From Chara braunii (Eukaryota; Streptophyta; Charophyceae; Charales; Characeae), in the NCBI GenBank assembly GCA_003427395.1, contig BFEA01000024.1, positions 4,686,650-4,707,763 on the forward strand: DNA of 21,114 nt, read 5' to 3'. This document shows, one piece after another, positions 10,886 to 18,388 of this stretch. The stretch's first letter is position 1. The number at the start of each line of letters is the position of its first letter. Under the pieces are notes generated by a model, which searched no databases, was not told the origin of the DNA, and saw only the letters and a program-made list of their open reading frames with translations. Made by a program: the position numbers and the translations under genes.

Positions 10886-11677
10886 ATGGCGGCAAGACGT
10901 GTTCGGACGGCACGCCAACCCCGGTACCTCGGCCCCCCCGAGAATAACCGCAGAGGGTGGGAAGTGTCCCTTCCGTCAAGTTTCGAATTCCGAGGAATCG
11001 ACGTGGAGTGGCGGGCCGTAACCTTGGGGAGGGACAGTGCCTTCATAATGGTGGAATGTTTGTGGACCGGGATGCGATTTAACCGAGGGCCTGAGGACGA
11101 CCTGTACTCCAACTTGGAAGTAACCGGGACTTTGTACCTACCCGAAATCGGTTGGCACTCGCTGGGAGTAGGAATAGCACAAGGTCACGAGCTGGCCCCA
11201 GTCTTTCGGCGGGCCGCCCGGGTATTAATACACATAGGCTGATCGGTCAGGGGTAGGACAAACATGGGCTTACGGACCCGGGTAGAAGTAGTGAGTTGGC
11301 GGGAGTTTAGCGCACCGACAACCCCGCTAAGATGTCGGGTCCCCTGATTCATGATAGACCTCATCTTCGGGAGCCTCGCGAGGGCGCAAGATCTGGCGGA
11401 CTCTGCAATAGTATGGATAGATCACTTCCCGCCTCAAGCCATCGGGATATTCTATGACATCTCTGTGGAGCACGGACCGTTCTCAGGGAATCAGGCCCAG
11501 GAGCTGCTAGAGGTCATAAACATTCTGATATTTGGGTTACCTCGGTTAGCCTGCGCGGAATACGAGCACAAAATTCAGAGAAAAATCGAGATAGGAGAGA
11601 GCTATCTATCGGGGGTGGCTCAACTATTCGAGGAGCCTACCGAACCGGAACGGTCACGGGGACGAGAGCGGGACTAA
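10886..11677 (+). pseudogene. Tandem ORF, copy 3 (unknown protein, about 263 codons, two stops)
   Basis: ATG at 10886 is preferred over the in-frame ATG at 10856. Its context, AACGATGGC, equals that of copy 2, and it makes the distance to the first shared motif the same as in copy 1 (about 41 residues). The frame runs to TAA at 11675, broken by TGA at 11240 and 11345. The N-terminal half carries FRGIDVEWRAVTLG, AFIMVECLWTG and TLYLPEIGWHSLGVGI. The C-terminal half carries ISVEHGPFSGNQAQELLEVI and GESYLSGVAQLFEE, ending in a charged Arg/Glu tail. It is clearly homologous to copies 1 and 2 by ordered motifs, but diverged. Function is unknown. A structural or nucleic-acid-binding accessory protein of a retroelement is possible, but the sequence does not show it. 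Confidence 0.6.
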
Positions 11678-12113
11678 CACCCAGAAGTAAGTCGGTAGGG
11701 CAAGTAAAGCATATTCTATTATGTATAGGGGTTCACCGATGGGAATAAGAAAAGGACCATCGGAAGGGGTAGATCCATGATAATTGCCATAACCCGGGGA
11801 GTTGAAAAAAATACTGACCGGGGACCCCTCCTTACGGAGTGCCCAACCAGAACTCCTGCACGCCCGACATGACAAACTGGGGCGTTTTAAACGAGCCTGT
11901 CACAAGGGGAACTAAGTTTTGTTCCTTAGCTCGATAGGGCAGCAGGGTCGGCCATGATTTTTTTTTTCTTGGAAAAGCAATTAGAGGACGGAAATGGGGA
12001 GGGTGCTACTCTCTGAATAAGATAAAACCGAAGGGACTAGAGCCTATGGAACCTGAATGCCTCGAGCTGCCTGTGTCTCGGGGGATCCTCTGGTTTATGC
12101 AGATCTAGGCAAA
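11678..12113 (+). other. Spacer between tandem ORF copy 3 and gag
   Basis: No ORF is supported. A T tract lies near 11958-11967. The spacer ends in AAAATGGCA at the proposed gag start. Confidence 0.4.
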
Positions 12114-13020
12114 ATGGCAACAAAAGATGAGACAGACAATCGTAGAAGCGAGGGAGGACCACGCTTAGGAGGCAGCACCGTACAAAGCGAGGAGGGTCAG
12201 AAGGACAGAGAATCGATAAATCCGGATGGTGCCAAGGGGAACAGGAAAGAAATCTCCTCAGGGGAAAGCTCGGGAAAGGCCGGGGGAAGCAAGCAAGGGA
12301 CTCAGGAGACCAGGGAGGGTAGAAATAAGGACACAACAAGCCCCCGGAACTCAGATGGAGCCGTATCTAAAAAGGTGAGAATCACAGACGCGAGGCACAA
12401 GCTAGTAGAAATAGAGAAAAGAACCGCAGAGTACAAGGCAAGATTGATCGAGGAGATCATGACTGGGAACGAGGGGGACCTCCCGCAGGAAGAACTGCGG
12501 GACGAACGGAAGGCCAGCCGAGGCAGCACTGGGCAAGGGGATAAGGGTAGTGACCGTGGAGGAACACCTAGCAAGAGAAGGAAGGAGAGGGAGAACTCCC
12601 CTGGAATGGAAGCAGAGAAGGCTACAAACCCACCAGCCATAGACAGCAGGGCTAGCCGCCTGTCGGCCGCACCAACGGTAATGAGAGGATGTGAGGGGCT
12701 CTAGAGCCTTAGGGAAAGAGTGTTGGGGTGGTTTCACCCTGAGGGGACGATAAAAACTAGGAAGGGACGGGCGGCCGACAAGGAGGGGCAGGAAACCAGT
12801 ACGGCAGGCGAGACCAGCAGCTCCGAGGGTGACCTCAGGAAGATAGTGTCGTCCCTCGCACGAGCACTAAACAAAAACCAAGGCCACCTTGTGAACGCTA
12901 AGAAAAAATTAACTTTTGATGGGGCAAACATCACGGAGTTCCTAATAGATTACGAGAACCTAACCGCGTTGTTGAAATAGAGTGAAGAGGAGAAGATGGA
13001 CCACCTAGGACAGCCTTGTC
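12114..13020 (+). pseudogene. gag: Gag-like ORF of an LTR retroelement, stops at 12702 and 12978
   Basis: Gag proteins assemble the particle that packages retroelement RNA. The frame opens at ATG 12057, but ATG 12114 (MATKDE, preceded by AAA with G at +4) is a better start. The first 200 or so residues are hydrophilic and rich in Lys, Glu, Arg, Ser and Gly. They include a likely coiled coil (HKLVEIEKRTAEYKARLIEE) and a basic KRRKERE patch. After TAG at 12702 the same frame continues to KKLTFDGANITEFLIDYENL, then a stop at 12978, then SEEEKMDHLG. The FDG-N-x-TEFL-x-x-YE pattern followed by SEEEK is typical of the retrotransposon Gag domain in plant LTR elements. The stop at 12978 sits where a Trp is common, so TGG to TAG is likely. 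The frame is lost at the LINE-B junction near 13020. Confidence 0.6.
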
Positions 13021-13023
13021 CCC

Positions 13024-13305
13024 TTACCAGTGTAACACCTCTAGTCGGGAGTTTGGGGGAATCCATATTGTCGTCCCTGCACTTGTGGGTCGTGGTGCAT
13101 GTGCCCTAAAAGCCTGGTGTGGCCAGACCGCCTTGTGTGCCCTGTTGTGATCGGGGGAATCTGTCAGGTGTGTTTCTTGGACGCAAACCATATCTGGCCA
13201 ACTTCGTTCTTCCACCCCCCTAAGAAGGTCTCGTATGGCTTGGGACTTGTCTGGGCAGAGTGTGGCCATGCTATTGATATTAATGGATCTGAGATCCAAG
13301 TCCAC
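13024..13305 (-). pseudogene. LINE-B ORF2, N-terminal endonuclease fragment (EEP family)
   Basis: The translation begins LDLRSININSM and contains RSWPDMVCVQETHLTDSPDH, then an AGTTIWIPPNSRLEV stretch. LINE-A has the matching LDIRTINVNGL, RSWPDVVCVQETHL and IWIPPESRVEV. The Asn of the first strand and the Glu of QETH are the usual first catalytic positions of apurinic-endonuclease-like LINE nucleases. The remainder of the nuclease and all of the reverse transcriptase are missing: a TAA stop at about 13021-13023 and the break with gag follow LHW. Confidence 0.75.
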
Positions 13306-13435
13306 ATTGCAGAGGGTAGTGCGTCAGGCCTTATTTTGACCGTATAACGCTTCAACCCATTCCATTATACTAGTTTTTTTTTTTGTCCTATAGGTAGTGC
13401 CATGTGTGATGATCCCATGCCACCCCTTCATTTAT

Positions 13436-13663
13436 AATATTTTTTCAGATTACGGAACACAAGGTGGTAATGAGCTCCGTGTTCGGCCAGATGTGACTCG
13501 GCTTGATTTTGAGATGTTGCAGTTCTAATAATGCATTGTGTGTCAACCAGGTCAGCTCTGCCTTCTTTTTTTTCATCAAAGAGGTCATAAAGAACAAGGG
13601 CTCTATGTTTGTCCAGTCCTTGAAAACTAACCGATAGACTCTCATTTCTTCCAAGTCACGCAA
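13436..13663 (-). pseudogene. LINE-B ORF1, C-terminal fragment
   Basis: The translation contains LTWLTHNALLELQHLKIKPS followed by HIW and EL-x-T. The LINE-A segment at 18194-18385 has LQWCTHNMLLDTQQIKLKPS, NIW and ELLT. The shared W-THN-LL-Q-K-KPS-IW-EL-T pattern and its position just before an endonuclease identify it as the end of a LINE ORF1. A TGA at about 13443-13445 replaces an Arg codon of LINE-A (VI-stop-KNII against IL-R-KNIL). The spacer continues in similar sequence towards ORF2, including a Lys run encoded by the A tract at 13373-13384. ORF1 proteins normally bind the element RNA. No named domain is recognised in this tail. Confidence 0.5.
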
Positions 13664-13739
13664 CCCTCCATCTTTGTCACCACTTCATTCTATTTTTGCA
13701 ATTCATCCTTCTCTTTCCCCTCCTACCTTGTCCGTGCAA

Positions 13740-14570
13740 AATGCCGTAATCCGTCTCCTGACATCTCCAATCTGTCTGAGGAGAGCTAATTGTGTTTTTG
13801 TGTCCAACCATCTACGTGTGATTTTAAGGTGTATCTGTTGCTGGATCTGTTTTGTGATCTCTTCCGCCTCCACCCGTACCTTCTTTATGGCCAGGGTGCA
13901 TCTCTACCACCAGAGTGCCCATATCACCGCCCTCCTTCCAAGTCTGTACATATTCTCTACGAAGGTCGTGGTTGTTTCTGCAAACACCTAGTGCCCAACC
14001 AATCTGGTTTGCCATGTCCAGGGCCAGGGAGTATCCGGTTCCATTTTACGCCATATACGGTCTCACCATCTCCATATGAATTGGGCAATCGGGCATTGCA
14101 TGAAAATATGTTCAATGGTTTCCGCCTTCTTGTGGGAGAGGAAGAGACTAACACCGCTGACACCATGAGAGCAGTATGCCTCTTTGTTCGAGGTTTGTCC
14201 GGTCGGTTAACGAGTCGTTGGTTGGCAGACAACGGTGGGCTATCTGCCACTGGAGGGAGGTGATTTTCATGGGCTTGTGTTTTTGTTCCTTGAACCATTG
14301 GATTGGTGACAGGAGGGTGCGGTCCACGTTCAAGTGTATGGCCCATCTATCGTTGATCAGATCTCTCAGGTAGCGTTTAGGTCTGAGCATTTTGTAGGCT
14401 GATTTAACCGTTAGTTGGTGCAGGCTAATATGTCTTGTCTTGGGGGCTCCCTTCTTTTTAGCAGGTTGCCAAGTCCATTCCACCAGGTCTAGAGCCAAAT
14501 CCTGGATTGGTTTGTTTGGCTGGAACGCCACGTTTTGTCCCTTCTCTTCTATCACTCTAACGCGGTGCAC
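13740..14570 (-). pseudogene. LINE-A ORF2, C-terminal region with broken zinc-binding domain (zf-RVT)
   Basis: After the 26-bp duplication (14588-14639) the frame resumes with VEWTWQPAKKKGAPKT, VKSAYKML and HRCLPTNDSLTDRTNLEQRG, then WCQRC. A stop and a frameshift near 14148 follow. Another frame then gives KKAETIEHIFMQCPIAQFIW, completing a C-x2-C...H-x4-C zinc-binding pattern, followed by RRAVIWALWW and QQQIHLKITRRW. Corresponding segments of LINE-C are LEWQWPGGKTMP, HRCLPTLDWLVSRTDMEQRG, ICSYCG, ATLEHCLLTCPM and QDAW. Several further stops (for example after FIWRW, VGH and ALWW) confirm decay. The far C-terminus seen in LINE-C is not found. Confidence 0.8.
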
Positions 14571-14587
14571 TGATGTTCTATCTCTCC

Positions 14588-14639
14588 ATTCGAAGGGTGT
14601 CCCACTTTCTTGAATTCGAAGGGTGCTCCACTTTCTTGA
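14588..14639. repeat. 26-bp tandem duplication inside LINE-A
   Basis: ATTCGAAGGGTG(T/C)(C/T)CCACTTTCTTGA occurs at 14588 and again at 14614. The 26-bp length shifts the ORF2 frame. Confidence 0.85.
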
Positions 14640-14665
14640 AGAGTGTCTGTTCTGGTGTTAGTATA

Positions 14666-16955
14666 TTATTCTACCAAGACTATTTGGGGCGAAACCGTAT
14701 GTATCAGGCCAATCCTCAGTGGGGTCCCAATGTCTGCAACCCGATCCCCTTCTTTTAGAGTAGGGCCTCGTTTGAGGATCCGGTACCATTCCAGTGGAAT
14801 GACCTCAATAAGGTTTTCCAATAGCTCCTGTACGCGATGGCAGTATCTTAAGGTCACTCGCAGTTGGTCCCCTGTTTTCCAGTCCTGCCTATCGCTATCC
14901 CAAAGATCCCCTACCCTAAGTATTCCATGCATGACCCAACTCTTCCAGGGTGGGGATGAGCTCGTCATAACGCAGCCCCTCGTGTCTGTCACCTGTCTAT
15001 TTTCGAAGAGGGGTTGACGATGGACCTCCTCCCAACGGTTGGGGTGGGTCCTGTCTGGGAGCGGGAGTTTACACCAGGTTTGCAACAGAGATGGCCAAAA
15101 GTTATCCAGTGTTTGACCCCCTCCTTCTGACCCTTCCCTTCTATGTGGGAGTTTGTGTGGAATTGTCCAAAAGCGGTCCTCCAACCAGGTTAGCGGATGG
15201 ACTGTATGAGGGGTTAGCGGGGCCAACCGAGCCAAATGTTCCAGAGCTAAGACACACCATGGGCTTTGGGGGGCAAAGATGAGCTTTTCTATCCACTTAA
15301 CCCAAAGTGGTTGCACTTGCGTGGTCGGATCGAATATTCTCAAGTCTCCCCTAGTCTTCGGCTGGATGATTGAGTCCCAAGCTACTCGGCTTATTACGTT
15401 AGTCTGTTCTCCATTCCCCCTCCATAGGAAAGCCGCTGTCTTTTTCTTTAGACTCCTCAGAGCCGTTTTGCTCAATGACCACAACAAAGACTTGTACCAT
15501 AGTGTTGCAAAAATGACATTGTTGAGTGCTAAGGCTCGACCGAACAAGGATGTGTGTTTGTTTCTCCAACTCTTAAGCTTGTGCTGAGCCGGGGCGCCGA
15601 TCCACTCGTCGTTGATTGGTGGACGTCCTTCCGTGGTCATGGATACCCCTAGAATCCTTATCGGGGTTTCTAGTGGCATCCATGCTATGCGTGGTGAATC
15701 CGGAGGGCGTCCCCCTTGGTAGTGAATCCACCATCCTTGTGTCTTAGACCCCCAATTAATTGTCATGTCGGATACTTTGGCAAACTTTTTCATCATCTGT
15801 TGAATTTCTTCCATGTTACGGTGTGTGGCTTCTGCCATTATTGTGAGATCATCCGCAAACAATGAACACACCAGGATTGCGTCCTCGGTAATGCGTGTGA
15901 TTCTAATTTTAGTTATGTTTTTGTTGGCCCGAAGGTTGACGGCTAATGCTTCCATAATGACTAGGAAAAGGAAGGAGGCAATAGGATCCCCTTGACGGAC
16001 CGATCGTTCTAAGTGTAGAGGTGGCACGAGATTTCCATTGACCTGGACACATGTAGTTGCGTTTTGGTGTAAGATTTGTATCCAGCGTCTGAAATCCGGC
16101 CCAAAGTTCATTTTTACTAGACAATTGTCCAGAAACAACCAGTCCACGTGGTCATAGGCCTTTTCAAAATCAATGAAGCTCGGGGCTGCATTTCGACGAG
16201 AATGTCTCGTGAGCTGGAGGATCTAATGGATCAACATGATGTTTTCTCGTATGTTTCTGTTTTTCATGAAGACGGTTTGAGCTCGATGGATGATGTCCTC
16301 CATCACCGGGATCATTCTGTTTGTCAGGGCCTTATACAATATTTTGTACACTACTGTTAGAAGTGTTATTGGTCTGTAATTCCTGATATCCATCTTATCC
16401 CCTATTTTATATAAAAGGGGATTTATATAAAAGGGTTAGTAGTTCTTGCCCCACCCTTTCTCCCATCTCCTCTATGTGCCACACTTTATTGTAGAAGTCC
16501 ATGATGTCTTGCCTCATAAAATCCCATGTGGTTTCCCATAACTCTTTAGGGAAGCCATGAATTTCGGGGGCCTTTTCCTCCTTCATTTGCAGAAGGGCGG
16601 TCCATATCTCATTTTTGCAGAGTGTGGCTTCTAATGAATCGCATTGTTCGGGTGTTAATGGATTGTTTAATGGATCCAGGAATTCTTTTATAAGGTGGTC
16701 ATGTTGTGGCGCGTCCGATTTGTCTATATGTGAGGAACATAGGTCCTTATAGAAGTCGTATGTTACCTTTGTACATCGGGTTGTGGTTACGGCCGGGTCT
16801 GATTCCCTGGCGTTAGGTTCGTATAGTGCTGCTATCGTGGTTCTCTGGACTTGTGCTTTAGCTAAGCTGAAGAAGTGAGAGTCCATTGCCCCTTCGGTCG
16901 CAAAATTTGGATAGTCTTGCCCTTGTTTGGGCTCCTTGTCATCGGTACTGTGCAT
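14666..16955 (-). pseudogene. LINE-A ORF2, reverse transcriptase domain (non-LTR RT)
   Basis: The domain copies element RNA into DNA at the nicked target. The first part (16955-16407) holds FFSLAKAQVQRTTIAALYE and KAPEIHGFPKELWE, a degraded form of the usual KAPGPDGF block. A frameshift at the 16-bp duplication (16406-16437) follows. The frame then gives [19 protein letters not shown], a TAG at 16223-16225, and FIDFEKAYDHVDW with the first catalytic Asp. The long open segment (16147-14666, 493 codons) contains SVRQGDPIASFLF, the FADD catalytic box (residues 97-100, about 15848-15859), TPIRILGV and the thumb stretch HTSLFGRALALNN. It ends at a TAA near 14666. This is the longest open frame in the window and the most certain protein assignment. 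Confidence 0.92.
16406..16437. repeat. 16-bp tandem duplication inside LINE-A reverse transcriptase
   Basis: TTTATATAAAAGGG starts at 16406 and again at 16422. The 16-bp insertion moves the reverse transcriptase into another frame between the KAPEIHG and NYRPITLL blocks. Confidence 0.8.
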
Positions 16956-17223
16956 GTTTGAAAAGTTGATCCTTCAATTATTGTATGTGGGTTTGTAGTT
17001 CAGTCGTTCTCTGTTCCTGCCCTTGCGAGTTTTGCTCATGTTCTGCGTTCACTAAGCTTTGCATAAATGTGACTTCTTGTTGGTATCTTTGGGCAGCTAG
17101 GTGTTTGGAGCATTCGTTACTTTTTTTGGCCATATAAAACAGATCATTGTTAAACCAGGCGATTTGTGAGTCTTGTTGAGGGCGGTTATCTTTCCAGAAT
17201 TCCCAAGCCTGCTTTAAGTACTT
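16956..17223 (-). pseudogene. LINE-A ORF2, linker between endonuclease and reverse transcriptase
   Basis: Downstream of the endonuclease stop the frame reads KYLKQAWEFWKDNRPQQDSQ, then FYMAKKSNECSKHLAAQRYQ. This is a charged helical stretch of the kind that links the two ORF2 domains in L1 elements. It is interrupted by stops before the next open segment at 16955. No catalytic motif is expected here. Confidence 0.5.
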
Positions 17224-18117
17224 CTAAAAAGAGTTGGTTCTGAGTAGGAAGGTGTTTAGTTTATAGTAATTGGCCCCCTGGTCTGGCCGTTTGCGAAACG
17301 TCCACACCACCATGCACATCCTGTGATCAAGTCTGGGATGTGGGCTTGTTGGTAGTATTTCTGTGACCGAGAGCCCTCCTCCCAGCTCTTCTGAAGCCAA
17401 GATTAGATCAATTCGAGATTTGGAGAGGCTGGCGGGGTCGTTGTTTTGGATGCAAGTAAAGGCCCTTTCGGTGGGGTGGCTACGCCTGAAGGTGTCAAAA
17501 AGTGAGAGAGGGTTGCTCAAGTCTCTCACCATCCTCTCGTCCTCCTTTGCATTATGTGCAGTGGTGTGGGAAACTTTCCATCGGTCCAACCACCTCTCCG
17601 GTGCGACATTGAAGTGTCCTGCTAGCATTAGGGGAACCTCAAGGGTAGGGGTTGTTTCTATTTTTTCAAAACAAGACCTTCTTTCACGGGTCGTGTTCGG
17701 GGCATATATGGATATTATGCACACTATCTCTAGTTCCACTATGCCCAGTGCTTTGACCCATCATCCCTCCTCCACGTCCCTTTGCCAACAGAGTACCTCC
17801 ACTCGTGATTCGGGTGGGATCCAGATTGCGACCGCTGAGCTCCCCAGACCAGGGGCAAACGCTTGGTAACTTTGGAAGGGCCAAGCTTGTTTGTATGCCC
17901 TGTGGTGTTCTGGTGTGTCCATTAGATGAGTCTCTTGGACGCAAACTACATCTGGCCACGATCTTCCCCCGACTCCCCTCGTCAAGTCCCATAATGCTTT
18001 GATTTTTTTCGGGTTGCGGGACGCTAGACCATTCACATTGATCGTTCGAATGTCTAAGTCTGCTTGTTGTAGAATGCGTTTCCACCTTTTGTTTTCCCAT
18101 ACACCACATCTACCCAA
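17224..18117 (-). pseudogene. LINE-A ORF2, endonuclease domain (EEP family)
   Basis: This domain nicks target DNA to prime reverse transcription. The first part (18117-17761) has LDIRTINVNGL, PDVVCVQETHLMDTPEHH and AIWIPPESRVEVLCW. An in-frame TGA at 17761-17763 follows, and the same frame continues with IVCIISIYAPN, LAGHFNVAPE, SRIDLILASEEL and HPRLDHRMCMVVW. These are the family motifs in order: Asn, Gln-Glu-Thr, Tyr-Ala-Pro-Asn, (G)GDFN, S-x-x-D and DH. The Asp of GDFN is His here, an expected loss of activity, and the Ser of the usual SDH motif is Leu (RLDH). The frame ends at a stop near 17224, with coding-like sequence continuing into the linker. Confidence 0.85.
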
Positions 18118-18193
18118 TCCATCGTTGGTTGTGATTGTATACTCCTTGACCCTCCTTTATCTGTTTAGTAATTGCGTCCCAATCCTGCGCCTC

Positions 18194-18388
18194 TCAATCT
18201 ACCCCCTTATTGAGGATGTTTTTCCTCAGTATCGTGCAGATGCATGTGAGTAATTCGTCAGCCGACCAGATGTTGCTTGGTTTGAGCTTTATTTGTTGGG
18301 TGTCCAGGAGCATATTGTGTGTGCACCATTGCAACCCTGGCTCCTTATTCTCCTCGAACCTCGCCTGGAGATCCTTGTAGGTCATCTT
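18194..18388 (-). pseudogene. LINE-A ORF1, C-terminal fragment
   Basis: The segment reads MTYKDLQARFEENK, then the W-THN-LL-Q-K-KPS-IW-EL motif shared with LINE-B, then TILRKNILNKGVD and a stop. Coding-like similarity to LINE-B continues into the following spacer (EAQDWDAITKQIKEG), so the stop at about 18194 is probably premature. Upstream sequence is replaced by LINE-C, so the N-terminal part, where RNA-binding domains usually lie, is missing. Assignment rests on the internal comparison and on position before the endonuclease. Confidence 0.5.

Larger units (their letters stand above)
8977..13020 (+). mobile_element. Decayed LTR-type retroelement, 5' internal part (tandem ORFs plus gag)
   Basis: Four protein-coding relics lie on one strand in the order ORF copy 1, copy 2, copy 3, gag, with gaps of about 75, 280 and 440 bp. 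The last has a Gag-like motif. Sequence homology to gag stops near 13020, where LINE-B begins. No protease, reverse transcriptase or integrase of this element is visible, so the 3' part is deleted or lies elsewhere. Ogre/Tat-type plant Ty3 elements are known to carry an extra ORF upstream of gag, a possible precedent. Joining these ORFs into one element is inference from order, strand and spacing. Confidence 0.45.
13024..13725 (-). mobile_element. LINE-B, L1-type fragment retaining only its 5' part
   Basis: On the minus strand this fragment contains the end of an ORF1 (13436-13663), a spacer, and the first 90 or so residues of an ORF2 endonuclease (13305-13024). The same order and near-identical spacing occur in LINE-A (18385 to 17761). 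Proteins match by eye at about half the positions, so it is a different family member, not a recent duplicate. Homology stops at 13024, where the gag frame ends. The boundary with LINE-A near 13725 is approximate. Confidence 0.65.
13726..18388 (-). mobile_element. LINE-A, nearly complete but dead L1-type retrotransposon
   Basis: Read on the minus strand, it runs from the end of ORF1 (18385) through the endonuclease, linker, reverse transcriptase and thumb to the zinc-binding C-terminal region. Single-base stops, frameshifts and two short tandem duplications break ORF2. No clear poly(A) tail (a plus-strand T tract) is seen at its 3' side near 13726. Its 5' side is cut at about 18388, where LINE-C begins in the opposite orientation. 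Confidence 0.85.

Noticed and set aside
12037-12934. Minus-strand ORFs of about 66-112 codons opposite gag
   Set aside because: They are antisense shadows of the gag frame, with Ser/Leu/Pro-rich translations and no motifs.
8977-12980. A reassigned genetic code or programmed readthrough explaining internal TGA/TAG
   Set aside because: The same stop replaces different residues in sister copies, and copy 2 also has a frameshift; decay explains all of it.
13373-13384. T tract as the poly(A) tail of a minus-strand LINE
   Set aside because: It lies between ORF1 and ORF2 of LINE-B at a place that is colinear with LINE-A, and encodes a Lys run in coding-like sequence.
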